NCBI RefSeq assembly: GCF_964204645.1
Contig: NC_134034.1
Span: 8,115,414 to 8,179,413, forward strand
Source: Tubulanus polymorphus
Lineage: Eukaryota; Nemertea; Palaeonemertea; Tubulaniformes; Tubulanidae
Direction: 5' to 3'
Length of the DNA: 64,000 bases
Shown: positions 12,679 to 25,344 of the stretch, piece after piece
How the letters are laid out: every line of letters begins with the position of its first letter
Numbering within the stretch: position 1 is the stretch's first letter
Notes under the pieces: model-generated
The model's input: the letters and a program-made list of their open reading frames with translations, nothing else
Told to the model about the DNA's origin: nothing
The model's database searches: none
Program-made: the position numbers and the translations under genes

Positions 12679-15600
12679 ATTGGATTCCTGCTGATTATTA
12701 TTTTAACATATTTTCCACTGAGTTTCGTCACATAAAAATCATCTTCTATTAGATTTGACTACTAACAACTTTGAAACGAAATGTTAAACTCTGATAATAA
12801 TATAACAGTCTCTTTCTGCGCGTAGTTTCTATGGATGTACTGTGCTTCCTATTTTAAACTTGAAGTTACTTCAAGATAACACCGGTGGAAATAGCAATCA
12901 TCAATCATGGCACGCATACTGGCGCGAATCTGAAAGTTTATGACGTCATTTTATAAATAAATAAAGATTAAGGAAGGCTCCGAGAATATCCAAATCACAG
13001 GTTACTGTGAATAACTGGGTTCGACCATTCACAGTTTATTCATACTGTTATTAAAAGCAGTTCCTTTTAAACATTCTATAATAGTATAGTTTTGTTCCTG
13101 GATATCAGCGGTTTATTTATTTATTTTACCGGTACGCGTTTTCTTAATTGAATTGAATTGGTCCGGTCCAAAAGGCGGGTCATACTAGTTAGCGTCAGAA
13201 AATGTCAGCGTTGGTGATACCTTGTTATCAGTCGATATTAAACGGTCTAAAGTCAGTTTATACATCACATACATTACAAATTGGAGGTCCCTTGTAGGCC
13301 TACATGTACATCACATCGTGACGCAGCGGAGAATGTCATAGAAGAACAAAGTCAGTTAAAAATACCTACCCACTGCACCGATAAAGAATGATTGCTAGCC
13401 AGAGACCAGTGAGTAATGGGGAGTGATGGTACCGTTCATGATTATATTGTTAGAGGCCTAATGGTTATTAGACATAAATTTCATATGTGAATTGTAGTCC
13501 CCATCTGATCGCTTGACTTGTCAGACTGACTTGTCACTCCTCTACTAATAATAGTAACACTATAAGGCCTTCCCTCCTGCATAGTTTACCCTATAGGCCA
13601 AATTTGTGCTTTGGGCTAAATTCGGTTTTCTTATCAAGTCGACTTTTTTTCGGAACTAATAATAACCGAATATGCACTTAAACTGTCACTAGGGAATGGT
13701 AAAAACACCACAGCTTCGTTCTTCTCGATGTTGTTTCCCCCAAAACCTGGCACATTAGTACTTTGCGCGTAGAAGCACATGCGCGTAGTAGCACATGTGG
13801 GTCAACATATCCATATTGTGAGTTGACCCCTAGGTGGCACTCTTTCAAAAAAACGGAATGTAACGAACTGATGTCGGCTGAACAACATTCTATCTAGAAA
13901 GGCAGAAACCCCTTTATCGCTGCTTGCAGCTATATTTTTTATTATTATTTTTTTCCACACTTTTTTGTCAAAAGTACATAGGCTTTTTTACATTACGCTG
14001 TTGCCGATACAATCCGTCTGATATCATTCAGCTCACTTCGATCTACAAATACTCCATGCATATTTTGGAGAATCAACGTTACAAAAGCACTGTCGGGCCG
14101 TAAACATCGAAAATTGAGCCCTATTTAAAGAGCCGACACGTTTTTCTACGACACGTCGTCTTTCCGAAATCTACCGCACCTTTCTTGTCACATCGATTAT
14201 CAATTCAAGCATAAATTAACAAATTTATTACCCAAAGATTGCAAATTCTGTTGCGGTTTTTAAAAAACTAATTTTAACAATAGCCCATTTTCCTCATCAA
14301 ATCATATTACCGATACACAGGAAATTTACTACTTTAGATTGTAAAAGCACTGTGGAGCCGTAAACATCGACGAATCGACGTGTGTCACTACATGGTCGTT
14401 CCGGGGATCAGCTGCGAGTTTCTCCTCATCATGAGAATCAAATCGAGTACAAATTAATTTATTACGACCAGTGATTTGGCTGCGGGCTTCAAGCAGTTAG
14501 TTTAACAATACCTTTTTTCTTTACCAAATTAACCGTGTATTTACTAGGTAAATCATTAGTGTGCCCAAACTAAACACGCCGAAGAGATATAGGCCTAGCG
14601 GAGAAAAGCTGTTGTGTCGACGAGGTATCAAAATAAAAGAATATATTACTTTATTCAGCCGCGGGCTTCAACCTCTATATAAATACCATCAATACTCAAT
14701 ATTTCCTCCAGTACATACGGATCATTGTCAAATGCAAAAGGTATTTACTAAAAACAAGTATATAACACACTCCTATCCGTATGCTGGACTCACATTTGAC
14801 ATTTGGAGTAAGCGTTTGCTGTGGGAGAAAAGAGATCGTTCGCTGTGTCGCTTGAAGTGTTTATCGAGTTTTACGCGACCTCAAGGCTTTAGGCCTACTG
14901 GTACTGAGCTTTACTGTCTCAAACAAACACAGTATAATCGTTGCGTTTATTAACGGACTCATTGGATTGAACTTCAAAACAAAATTTACGATATTTAGAA
15001 GGGTTGTTATTCAATAGGCCTACGACCAATCTGTCCGGATGTTAGGCCTACGCATATACATAGGCCTACATAGACTAGTAGCCTCTACTAGGTTAAAGCT
15101 AAGTTCACTGTAAAGGAGGAATCAGATTTATTAAAATGCATGTTAATTAGTGATTAAGTGGTTCTGACTTGCAACGATCAATCACGATTATCAATCTTAA
15201 TGCCAAAAATGAAAGTTTTTTTGAAAATTTCGCCTGAGCAGACAGCTTTATAAGCCAGACTTTTCATTTGAGTTTTTTCATCATAAATGAAACTGGTATT
15301 TCATTAATTCCTAATGACTTTAGCCGGGCGTAGGTCGGCCTTCCGACGGCTTGTGACTCACTGCGATGCCATTCACTGCGACCGCCAGCGACGATTGTGT
15401 CGCAACGACTCATCGACCTATGCTCCCTTGCGACGGGTTACGACTGTGAGCAACGCCAGTCACAAGAAGTTGCACGTGTTCTACTTTCTGCGACGTGACA
15501 CGACTGTCACAACCGACCTACGCGCTCTTGCGACTGGTAGAAACTAGTTGCACACATTCGCTGACAATCGTATCGCAACCGACTTGCATCGAAGCTTGCG

Positions 15601-16250
15601 ATGCAACGCGAGGGATCGTATCGCGTCACAAGGCAGACCTACGTGCGGCTTTTATTTACTGCGGAGCCCCGGAAATCGATCGAACAGAATTGCTTTCATT
15701 CAAACATTCGTTCGAAAAAAATTGTTTTCGCTCAACCAAATTTTTTTGCAGGGACAAAAAGTTTTTCATTTCAACAATAACATAGCTTTTTATTCGAACA
15801 CATTTTTTTTGTCTGAATGAAGAAAAGTTTTGGTTCAAACAAAAAGCGTATTGTTCAATCAAACAGAATTTTTTTCATTCGAATAAGATTTTCTTGTCGG
15901 AACATTAAATTTTTTAGTTGAACAACGTGTTAAGGTCGTTTTGGAAATTTACTCGGTCTGGTATATTTTGGATTACTGTGTATGTCATTTTTCAGGACAT
16001 TAAACAGAAGACGACTTAGGATACTACCTTGCGTGACTCCACTAGTTAGACCGACTTATTCCAAGATGAGGCGTTCTGTTGATTTCCGCTACAAGTTTTC
16101 GTTCAGAGATAACTACTGAGCCATTTGGGCAGCCTATCATTGATACTGTTTCCTAATAGCCTATTTAGTAATGGCTGATGTTGTGCCTAATCTAATGCTT
16201 TGTCGAAATCCACCGTTGAACAGGATTCTTAGACTGTGCAGAAAACCCGT
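12679..16250. repeat. non-coding region with diverged internal repeats
   Basis: No gene recognised. A stretch around 13960-14560 contains diverged copies of a roughly 260-280-bp unit (for example AAAGCACTGT followed by GCCGTAAACATCGA near 14085 and near 14345). TTATCGCTGCTTGCAGCTAT at about 13905 recurs in variant form at about 16250, each with a small GCTGC/GCAGC hairpin. The segment 15314-15640 is a G/C-richer block made of repeated GCGAC, ACGACTGT and related words. The short open frames here look accidental. Confidence 0.45.
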
Positions 16251-16634
16251 TATCGCTGCTTAGCAGCTATATTTCGTGTTATCGTTGGCCTACGTGACTG
16301 ACCTTGCTTGAGCGTTCGCTGCTGGCGCACCACTTCAAAGTTATGAATAAAGTATTATAAAACTGATTGTTAATGACCTACAACAAATAAACCTTTAAAC
16401 AAAGGTACTTAGTGTCTGACATTCTACTGAAGAATTCCGGATTGATTCACCGCATAGTTTTTTCATAGTGTCACTAAGTGACCATTTTGATTTATGAATC
16501 AATTAAGATGATTGACAGATGCGGGTGCGGTTGTTTCAGCTGTTGAAGACGTTTGATGTAAACAATAATTTTAACCACGTGCGCGATGAAAACAGGGACA
16601 TCAAACTAAGAAGCACTGAATTTTTTAATTAGGC

Positions 16635-17404
16635 CTACATGTGCTGTGCTGGTTTTTCGAATCTTAATTGACTCCTATTGCATAGGCCTAAGACAGGCCC
16701 TCTGGAATTGAATTGAATTCGATACAGTAATTCGCCTGTAATTTGTGATGAATCTTTTTGAAAATTAGCTTGAAGATTGAGTCTGGCGAGATGTCCACCC
16801 CTATTGTAGAAAATGTCATTGGTGATCAAATATGGCTGCCATTGGAGTGGCCATCTTGAATTTCTTGTTTGTACGATGCACCTGCAATTCTTGATGGATT
16901 TCCACAAAATTTAGTGTGAGGATCAGGGTCGGTAAGCTGTCCATGCCTTTGCTATATGGATGTCATCGGCTTACAAATATGGCCACCAGGTCAGCCATCT
17001 TGAATTTCTAGCACGAAACGGCCTGCAATTCTTGATGCATTTTCATGATACTAGGTGTAAGAATTTTGGTTGGTGAAATGTGTACCCCTTATTGAAAATT
17101 GAGTTCAAGTACGGCCACCAGGGTTGCCATCCATCTTGGATTTATTTTCAGCACGATGCCTACACCAATTCCTGATGCATTTTTTCATGAAGTGTGATCT
17201 TTGGGGCAGCTAAAATGGGCTTGTCTTTTCATGTAAGGATATATTAACAGAAAATGAACATTATCACCACATAGCCTATACCATTATATTATATTTTGAA
17301 ACTTGTTACATCGTTACAATGTAAATCTTTCTGTAACACTTTGAATACTGAATTATTCTACTTCTACTGTGTCATGAAGGTATAAGGCCCATGGGCCTCT
17401 TGTT
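16635..17404 (+). repeat. palindrome-ended interspersed repeat with internal repeats of about 150 bp
   Basis: Three diverged units each contain GCCATCTTGAATTT or a variant, then a GCACGA-type word and ATTCTTGATGCATTTTCATGA or a variant (about 16850, 17000 and 17135). The element ends at 17404 with the perfect palindrome GGCCCATGGGCC followed by TCTTGTT. The same ending type occurs at 24057, 25014 and 31647. The left boundary is uncertain; it may begin at the hairpin near 16255. It ends 52 bp before the SWIM exon. Confidence 0.6.
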
Positions 17405-17456
17405 CTTTTGAATCTATCTTGAATTTTCTCATCACATGTTTCGCTTATATTCATAG

Positions 17457-17574
17457 GTATTAATTGGTGATCCTCATCAATGTACGTGTCCTGTATTTTT
17501 GAAAGAGAAAGATTTGTGTAAACACATTTGCTGGATTTTACTTCGCAAATACAGAGTTCCTAGACAAAATCCTG
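17457..17574 (+). CDS. ZSWIM2: ZSWIM2-type E3 ligase, SWIM zinc-finger exon
   Basis: The acceptor CATAG precedes 118 bp ending at the donor GTAAGT. The translation carries IGDPHQCTC followed by CKHICWILLRK, which fits the SWIM zinc-finger pattern CxCx9CxH, and continues to RVPRQNP. In ZSWIM2 proteins this same motif sits near the N-terminus; the SWIM domain is thought to mediate protein contacts in this RING-type ubiquitin ligase, best known from testis. The exon ends in phase 1 (a single G), and the next exon at 27148 supplies TA to give an in-frame Val. The first exon, with the start codon, was not found upstream. Confidence 0.88.
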
Positions 17575-20159
17575 GTAAGTAATTTGAATTGCCCCACTAG
17601 TCAGGATTGAATGGTCTTCGCCCTAGTCTCACTAGCTTGTTTTGGTCTGCCATACTATTTCACTTAAGTTGCATAAAAATGTACAAAATTTGCAAATTTT
17701 TTGTGGGGAGGACCCCTCAGCAAACACTTTGGGCTGGACCACCCAACAGGAATAAAGAGTTCTCTTTTTATGTGTGGTGCCTTTTTAGTAGTCTGAACCT
17801 GCCCCTGAAAAAGGACATTTATGATGTGAATTCTGAGACCTAAGGTAGCCTCTTAAAATGTAAGCCTGATTTTGACTGTCTGATTACACAACAGAAACCC
17901 TTGACCAATGATTCTTGTTTATCAATTTGAATTTTGGATTCGGGAATTTGAGATCTGGATTAGGGAATTATCAGGGAATTTGGGACAAAAACTGTAACTG
18001 TAACTGCAGGAAAATTGTAAGTTTGAATACGATTTACACATTGATCATGGAAAGTCTTTGAATCAGGAAGGCCATTGTATTTGTCGATCTTTTGAACTAT
18101 CACTGCCACTCTATGAGGCCATATATCTCTAGGATTCAGTTGTAGTCAAGTAACACACTTTTATTGGTACAGCTTGTAATTCGTAGGTAAATCGATCTGA
18201 CGTAGGCCTATGTGTTCCTACCTACCACTGTGGAGGTTCATTGAAAATTAGAGTTTAGCGGATATTGTATCTTTGGAATTGGTATAGGCCTGTTTTTATG
18301 TAAACAATCGATGAGGTCTCAGTCTCACCGAAGTGCCCGAGGGCACTTGAAAAAGTGAACAAATCTACTAAAAGAGTAAAATGTTTTCATGGACCTCCAG
18401 AGCACAGGACTTTTGGTCCTCAAGTTCTTCCTAGAAATGATGAAATAACGAAGCAAAAAATGTTCAAACTTTTGGACCAGACATTCATGAAATCTGTTCA
18501 CCCAGTCCTGGCAGTGTGGCTGGCTCCACAGTGTATCTACGTTGCTCTACGATCCTATGTAACCACCCACCCAGACACGTTCATTCAAATTCGCGTGACT
18601 TTTGCGGACAGAACTACTGTCGGCATTTTTGCCTGTGTTCAAACTGCGATATCTCAGCAAATAAACAACCGATTTTGATAAATAAACTATCTACACTAAC
18701 CTAATGACGTTTTGTGTTTGTTCATTATATTTGTTTGAGGATAAAGCCGATTTTAGTACGATTAAATGTAAGATGCAAAAATGATGCGCTGTTTAGCGAT
18801 GAGACACGCATCGCTCAAGTGTCTTGTTGCTAACGAACTACAGTGTTACAATGCCTAGTTTCAAAGTGAAAAAATGGTGTCATTTTTGCTATTTCTGTAT
18901 TTATATCGCATCAAGCACGGACTATTGATGAAGGAACCTCCGAATGAATATAATAATAAGAAAACTGAATGTTTGAGGTTTGTAAAGAGAGTTTATTTTT
19001 CACAATCGGTTTGGTGAAACTGGATTTCTGGTGGTTTAAAGTCACAGTGATTTAAGAGTATCGAGAAAATGTCGTTCGTGTCTTAGTGTCTGTGGTACAT
19101 CAGACACTAAGATTCTTGGTTAAGAAATCTGGCACGATGGAGCCTTCAATTCTTGAGCAGTTTATTTTTCAAAGTAAGAACAGGGAGCTGCATTGAAAGA
19201 TGATGTTAGGGTTATAGAACCTCCACTTCTCTAAAATATTTTACAGCTTCTATTGAATTGTATTTTTTGTTGTTGTTATTTTTTGGTTTACCTTTATCAG
19301 CGATATGATGTTGGCATTGAGCCAATTCATGTAAAATCGTGGTAATTTTTTTTATGTGAGCATTTGTTTCATTGGTTCTCGGCTTAAACGACGTATAATC
19401 GATGCGATTGAAGACATGGCTAACCTCCGTCGATGACATGGTCAACTGAGTTAAAATTCGACGAAAAACTGTTTTTGGTGGGAAAATTCTTAGCTCTCGT
19501 GTATAAAATTGCAATGACCTCGATTGGGGGGTGTCGTCTCTACGAGCGAATGTGATTGGCTGTTTTTGGGTTATACGGGGAATTCCGGCGCTACTAAAAT
19601 AATTATGGGAAAGCCATAGAATGTCGTACGTTTCATTGGACTAGGTTGCCGTTTACGTGCGAATTTCAAATGCTCATTGCTGGTGAGGATGTAATTATTT
19701 CACACATCCACCATAGGTATTGTTTCATTTTAATACCCGGTGATTGTTTTGATTGACATTGAAGTGTAAGCGAACATTCACTTACACGAGGCCTCCACGT
19801 GCGCGCGGAGTGCTACACCACACACACACAAGCTCGTACAGTACACTACGGTGATGCTGTAACGCGTGCACATTTGACACGAAAATAGGCTGAATAATCG
19901 TAGCAGAAGATGAGCGCTGTGTTTTCTGTTCGATAGAATTTGTAATAGATTGTAATTTCTTATGACCTGAAAATACTAAGCAGCAAACTATAAGGTCTGT
20001 CGAGGTCTGAATATTATAGTGGTAAATTCCAGGATTTAAAACAATCTAATAGCCGATTTCTTCTGTACCGGTATTCTAGCTTCCGTGGCCAACATTGGAA
20101 GAGGTTTCCAAGACCCAATTTTCAGCCACCCTCTGATATGTGACATCCTATGAATTTTA
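17575..20159. other. start of the first large ZSWIM2 intron
   Basis: No exon recognised. A perfect 8-bp-stem palindrome, AAGTGCCCGAGGGCACTT, lies at 18331-18348 and resembles the end palindromes of the non-coding repeat families. The open frame 18355-18678 has no recognisable domain. Sequence at 19539-19660 is repeated in diverged form at about 23330-23455 (shared words GTGATTGGCTGTT and GGGAAAGCC). Confidence 0.4.
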
Positions 20160-20468
20160 GGCCTTGTCAAAATAATGGTCTGTTTGCCGTAGCCCGACCG
20201 ACCCGACTTCAAAGGTACCGAGTGAAAACTTTTTTCTGGGATTCATATAAATTTAATTTTTGATAAAAACGACCAGCCGACCGACCGACCCACTGCCGAC
20301 GTATGAGCTACGTATGTTTGAATTCACGTTTGCATCGTGTGAAAACATGCCTTGACATGTGGCCTAATTCATGTTTCCAGGAAACTGGCAGTGTTCCAAT
20401 AAGCTGCCACTCATTCTAATAGTGACTATAGTGACTGAATAGCTGGTAACGTAAAAGCTTGCACATAT

Positions 20469-21351
20469 CAGAGATGCTAGTTGTCCGGAAATATCCGGAA
20501 TTCCGGAAATTTAGGATCGCCGATGTCAATTCCGGAAATTTGGCGAGAATTCCTCACGGCGACCAGTAATGGCACGGACCGTAAAAGCGTTCGTTTGCTT
20601 GTACTCATCGTCGCTTCTGTGTTATTTTATCTCGGTCTCCGTTTCCGAGGATGTTCTGCTACAATGTATATATGTGTGCTTGTGGTGGTATCTGTGCGTG
20701 CGTAGGTGGAGCGCCACTGTTGTGACGCCATTTCCAATTATCTTTACGCGCCGTTGTACATCGTCCCGCTGATGGCCAACAATGTGAAGATGCACGTGGT
20801 AATAATTAAGATGATATTTAATAAATATCATCTTAATTATAACCATGCGCGTGCTGTGTCCTGAGGCACGCAGCTTTGTAACTTTCTTTTTGCCTGCAGC
20901 TGTCAAGCGGGACGGTCTGCAAAATGAGCACGCACGGAAAGATTGTCAGTCGGGAGTTGGCCGATATAAAGGCAATTGACAGCGGTATAAAAAATAAATT
21001 TAACTGGCACTGGCTAGAGTGTAAGGACAGTAACGGGGACTACTTATCGAACTACATTCGTAAGTTAGACTTAGCTGGCGTGGCGTACTGCGTCGTTTGT
21101 AAAGACCAGGTCAAATACGGTAGTGGCGGGAAAAAAGATATTCTTCGTCACCCGGATAGCGCGCGGCATAAGAAGGCAGCGAGGGATGTGAAGCACAACG
21201 AATGCCTGCCGTCGTATTTTCAGATGAAAGATGCCGATCGTGATACTGCATCTCCGGCGATGCAAAAACGCAAAATTTTTCCTGGGGGAGAATTTTTCTG
21301 ACACCCCGTTCTAAATTCCGCAATTTTGGTACTTTGGCCCTAGCATCTCTG
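20469..21351 (+). mobile_element. nested hAT-like element with 6-bp target duplication
   Basis: Perfect 12-bp inverted termini, CAGAGATGCTAG at 20469-20480 and CTAGCATCTCTG at 21340-21351, are flanked by ACATAT on both sides (20463-20468 and 21352-21357). The paralogous uninterrupted sequence near 21660 (GCACATATTC) shows what the empty site looked like. Termini starting CAG and the zinc-finger ORF inside point to the hAT superfamily. The duplication is shorter than the usual 8 bp but fits described hAT variants with 5- or 6-bp duplications. Confidence 0.7.
20924..21301 (+). CDS. zinc-finger N-terminal fragment of a hAT-type transposase
   Basis: A 125-codon open frame with a segment KFNWHWLECKDSNG, then YCVVCKDQVKYGSGGKKDI, then a RHPDSARHKKA stretch. 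The CxxC pair followed by two His residues resembles the BED/TTF-type zinc finger that precedes many hAT transposase cores, where it binds the element ends. No catalytic core follows before the right terminus 40 bp downstream, so this is a truncated, non-autonomous copy. The sequence is richer in G+C than its surroundings. Confidence 0.6.
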   Translation: MSTHGKIVSRELADIKAIDSGIKNKFNWHWLECKDSNGDYLSNYIRKLDLAGVAYCVVCKDQVKYGSGGKKDILRHPDSARHKKAARDVKHNECLPSYFQMKDADRDTASPAMQKRKIFPGGEFF

Positions 21352-22208
21352 ACATATTCAATGTACTGTTTCATTTTTAAGCCAGAGATGACGCTCTGGA
21401 CGAAGTTATAATTTTAGAATAATTCTTGAAATCTACGCTATTAGACACATTTCCCGTGCGCAACATAGATGATTTTTTTGCGATATTGTTTCCATGTAAA
21501 AAAGCCCAAAGGTGAAAAATTTGTTTTTTTTTGCATCGTGTGAAAACATGCCTTGACATGTGGCCTAGTTTTAGTTTTTCAGGAAACTGGTAGTGTTCCA
21601 ATAAGCTGCCATTCATTTTAATAGTGACTATATTTTAAAGCTGGTAACGTAAAAGCGCGCACATATTCTATGTAATGTTTCATTCTTAACACAGAGATGA
21701 CGCTCTGGACGAAGTTATGATTTTAGAATAATTCTTGAAATCTACGCTTTTAGACAAATTTCCCGTGTACAACGTAGATGATATTGTTTCCATGTAAAAA
21801 AGCCCGAAGGTGAAAAATTTGTTTTTTTTTGCCCTAAAATCTTGCAAAAAAAAATTTCTATCTACCTACCGACTCATCCTGAAAAGTTGAGTCGGTGTTA
21901 CGGCAAACAGACAATTATTTTGGGATGGCCTTATTTGAATATTTTTATTTTTTTTTAAGATATAAAATAGTTTCCCTGCCGCACCTACCTGTACCTGTAC
22001 CCTACAAAATTTTGGACGTGGACCGTAACCAAATGTATATCTTTGGTCTTATTTGACTAAAAAATAATTCTTTAAGAAAGATAAAATACAATAAACTTGT
22101 GGAACTTTGAAGTCACGAATTAAAAAGATTTTTCAAGCAATGCCCTTGTTCCAAACAACCTCTAGCTTTCAAGGTAAACCACACTTTGCCCATGGGCAAT
22201 TCATTTTA

Positions 22209-22808
22209 CCGTAAAAACCGGCGTATAAGTCTACGCGGCGTATAAGTCGAGGTCAATTTTTAGACCTACATTTCATGATTTTAACATATATCTGGTTTAT
22301 AAGTCGAGTCCCTTCTCTTAGAAGAATAATTACTTGTATCATTATATTGAATAGTTTGTTTTGATAACGATGTGTGCCTTCACGCACCCCGCCGCGTGTC
22401 AGCCTGATTGCTGCTGTGTGTTAATCAATAGACTGTTACACACACACTCAGGTATAATACACTACCATACAGTGGTACAGTAGTTTTGAGTCACACGCTA
22501 TATATAGCCTAATGTATTAAGCGCTGTTAAGAGCGCGCATATATGAATACATCGTTTTAAATGAAGCTTTGTCAAAATGAAAGAAGTTTTTTTTTTCATT
22601 AAATAACTTTATTTATCATGAATAATTATTCAAACTGTTATATAGCAGTGAGAAGATGAACACTGTCTTTTTTGTCTGGTAGAATCAATATTTCTTAAGT
22701 GACCTGAAAATACTTAGTAGAAAACTGTACTCGGGGTATAAGTCGAGTTCAATAATTTAGTGGTAAAATCAAGGATTAAAAACTCGACTTATACGCCGGT
22801 TTTCACGG
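22209..22808. mobile_element. pogo/Tc1-mariner-like MITE (copy 1)
   Basis: 600 bp bounded by inverted repeats: the left starts CCGTAAAAACCGGCGTATAA and the right ends with its inverse (TTATACGCCGGTTTTCACGG). TA lies on each side (22207-22208 and 22809-22810). The words CGACTTATA and TATAAGTCGAG recur inside. A second copy in the opposite orientation is at 51230-51811. There is no transposase ORF. Confidence 0.8.
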
Positions 22809-23869
22809 TAATCTTAAAATAGAGATTGACCCTGTTAGCCTATTTATTTGGTGGGTAATTTTTGTTTGACTTTCTTTTTTTGATTGAGTGTCCCTTACAC
22901 ACCCACCGCACCTGTCGGAAGCGAAACAGGGGATTTGATTTTGAAATCGGAAATCGAAGTACACATATATGGATTCAGCGGATTCATACATAATAGGGAA
23001 ATTCGGTACCGGTTCATTCAAACAATCTTCCAACCAGTCTGAACGGGCAAGCGACTGATCAGGGTCAATTTTCTTGGCTGCCTAATTTAATACATCGAAG
23101 TTTTGGAAGTAGCTATTTTTAGCACTAAGTGATGGCACGTTTTTACATAGTCAATTTGCATAGGCCTACTTGGAATTGAAATACTTGGAATTTCAATCCC
23201 TCCTGGAAGAATTGCCGTTTTTTGTTTGACTGATGTCAATGTACTTTTTGACCTACAGGCCCTCACTTCATAAACTCCCTAAATTTTTTCGCTTCTATTT
23301 ATTTGAGCTGACCTTGTCACCTGAGCTACAACCAATGTGATTGGCTGTTCATGGGATATACAGGTAATTCCAGGAATTTCGGCGCTTCTGATGTAATTGG
23401 GAAAGCCCAATGTAGAACCCAAAACTAAGTGGCGAGCATTTCATTTGGCCAGGTATTGTATTTTTGCTTATAATTTTTTAGTTGTTTCGAATATAACCGA
23501 GTAGACTATTTAATTCAGTATCCGAACTAGCAAGTATGACGATACCAATGGAGTTTTGGCTTAGATTTGTCTTTTCAATGTCTTTAAGACCTGCCAACCT
23601 GTATGGTTTAACCGATCGGCCAGGGATCGGATGATAATTGTGTGCCATTCGGCAATTTTCATCATTTCTCAGATCGATGCAAATCCGTTGAAAAAAATGG
23701 TGGGGGGTGGTGGTGAGGATAATGGCATCTTAAGGTTAGATTGGTATGACCGTGCAAGCCTTTCCCGATCTATTTTCAAATGCGATCATTTTCGTTAACG
23801 CAGTTTTATCTATCTGTTGCCCGACCGTGTGTCTGTGGATATATGTATCTACATTATTGAATTTATTAC

Positions 23870-24057
23870 CGAATTTCGGTGCTTCTGATGCTACTTATGG
23901 AAACACGATTGAATTGTGTAAATTATTAGCCTGGGATTGACTAGTCCGCCTATCGCTGGGAGTGTATTTGGACAAATTAACTGTCTCACAGAATGCATCA
24001 TTTGCCATTTTATGAAAAACTGACAGGCTGGCCATCGTGCCCCTTGGGGCTCTTGTT
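23870..24057 (+). repeat. 3' fragment of the GGCC-hairpin repeat family
   Basis: This shares over 150 bp with the 3' ends of the copies at 24144-25014 and 29933-31647 (for example GAATGCATCATTTGCCATTT). It ends with the perfect palindrome GCCCCTTGGGGC (24039-24050) followed by TCTTGTT. It lies only 86 bp upstream of the next copy, in the same orientation. Confidence 0.75.
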
Positions 24058-24143
24058 ACTGTAATTGAATTAACGAAAGATACAATAAATGGGGTTAAAA
24101 TATGCTGCAAAAATAGATCTGGCAACTTAGTATTCAAAATTAT

Positions 24144-25014
24144 TAGGCCAGCCGGAGGCTGAGCCTATTGCTATTCAAATGGAGCAAATTTAAATGACAT
24201 GGTTTCCAGAGCTAAGGCTCTTTGACTGTGCATACAAATCATTCATTAGAGCATTATCCATTCTCCAACCCCTATTTGAAAGAGGGCCTCGTTAGAATTT
24301 ATATGAGTTTTTTCGTGAAAATCTGATCGCAAAAATATATGTTTTAAAAAGCCTATCAGAAAGCAAAGACTCCTCTATGATTGGCTTAGCCGCAGAAATC
24401 AGCAGGTGTTCACATGAACCCGTGGTATCGTCTACCGTTTGACTTCCGGGTTTTATTTTAAGATCTAAAATTGTACTTCAATATTGATTTCTGTGAAATC
24501 TTCAGTTGATTTGGTTTTTTGGTAGAATATTTTTATTTGAACTACAATATCATTGACATTTATTCAAAGTCCGGGAAAAATGGCTTTTTCTCAAATCAGA
24601 TGGATGACCTTTATATGCTAATTAGCCACGTGCTCAAATTGCAAATTCAATCAAATTTTATTCTGTAAAAAAAATATCAAATCCAATTCAATTTTACTTT
24701 ATTGAACAAGGTTAAACAGCAAATCCAATTCAACTTTGTTTTACTGAGTAAATTTCAGAAAATTTAATTCTATTCCGCATTTAAATCACTAAGACCTAGG
24801 GAAAAGATTTACCTGAGGTATTTGTTCCTGCTAGCTCCAGTCGCTGTCTGTGCTAGTTATGAAAGCACGATTGAATTGTGTAAATTATTAGCCTGGGATT
24901 GACTAGTCTATTGAGCTGGGAGTGTATTTGGACAAATTTAACCCACAGAATGCATCATTTGCCATTTTATGAAAAGCTGACAGGCTGGCCATAGTGACCC
25001 TTGGGGCTCTTGTT
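24144..25014 (+). repeat. hairpin-led, palindrome-ended non-coding element
   Basis: It opens with the hairpin TAGGCCAGCC / GGCTGAGCCTA (10-bp stem with one bulge, loop GGA) followed by TTGC. The body is AT-rich with no ORF. It ends in CCTTGGGGCTCTTGTT. The same sequence recurs at 29933-31647 (interrupted) and as a 3' fragment at 23870-24057. There is no clear terminal inverted repeat between the two ends and no obvious target duplication. Confidence 0.72.
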
Positions 25015-25274
25015 GCACGTTACTTCGGGTTGAATGGTGATAGAAGTTGATCACAATAATATTAAAAAGATTTTTGAATAATATTTTATCAATAATTCGT
25101 TTGGATGAATTTATTTTACAAGGTGAATTAATATGCGGATGACTACATCACTTGGCGTAAACGGGCACCTTGTACTAAAGGGTCGGTACAGGGGTTTTTA
25201 TTCCTTGTTTTGTCAGTGGGAGTCTTTAAATTTGAAAGGTTGGCAGACAATGTCCTTAAAAGCTTTTAATTTTT

Positions 25275-25344
25275 AACTTGGGACTTTAGTTCCAGCATTT
25301 GAAACCACTTCGCAAGTTGGCATGGTGTCCCTGGACCCCTAGTT
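25275..25344 (+). repeat. 70-bp minimal copy of the TGGGAC-hairpin family
   Basis: It consists of the 5' hairpin (AACTTGGGACTTTAGTTCCAG) joined directly to the 3' terminus (CATTTGAAACCACTT through GGACCCCTAGTT), skipping about 1.1 kb present in full copies such as 34157-35370. Both junctions match the ends of the long copies, so these two ends define the element. Confidence 0.8.

Larger units (their letters stand above)
20160..21930. mobile_element. PIF/Harbinger-like DNA element hosting a nested insertion
   Basis: Terminal inverted repeats of about 34 bp: the left end starts GGCC and contains GTCTGTTTGCCGTA, and the right end at 21930 is its inverse (TACGGCAAACAGAC). TTA flanks both sides, suggesting a 3-bp target duplication. 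Inside, a 140-bp segment at about 20330-20470 recurs at about 21530-21665, and another of about 170 bp at 21350 recurs at 21660, so the element is internally duplicated. The segment 20469-21351 is a separate, later insertion. Confidence 0.65.

Noticed and set aside
14561-14953. 130-codon ORF as a gene
   Set aside because: It lies in the diverged repeat region, contains repeat words such as TAGGCCTA, and shows no domain.
18355-18678. 107-codon ORF after the SWIM exon as a ZSWIM2 exon or gene
   Set aside because: No similarity to the family, wrong place for phase-1 joining, and no recognisable domain.
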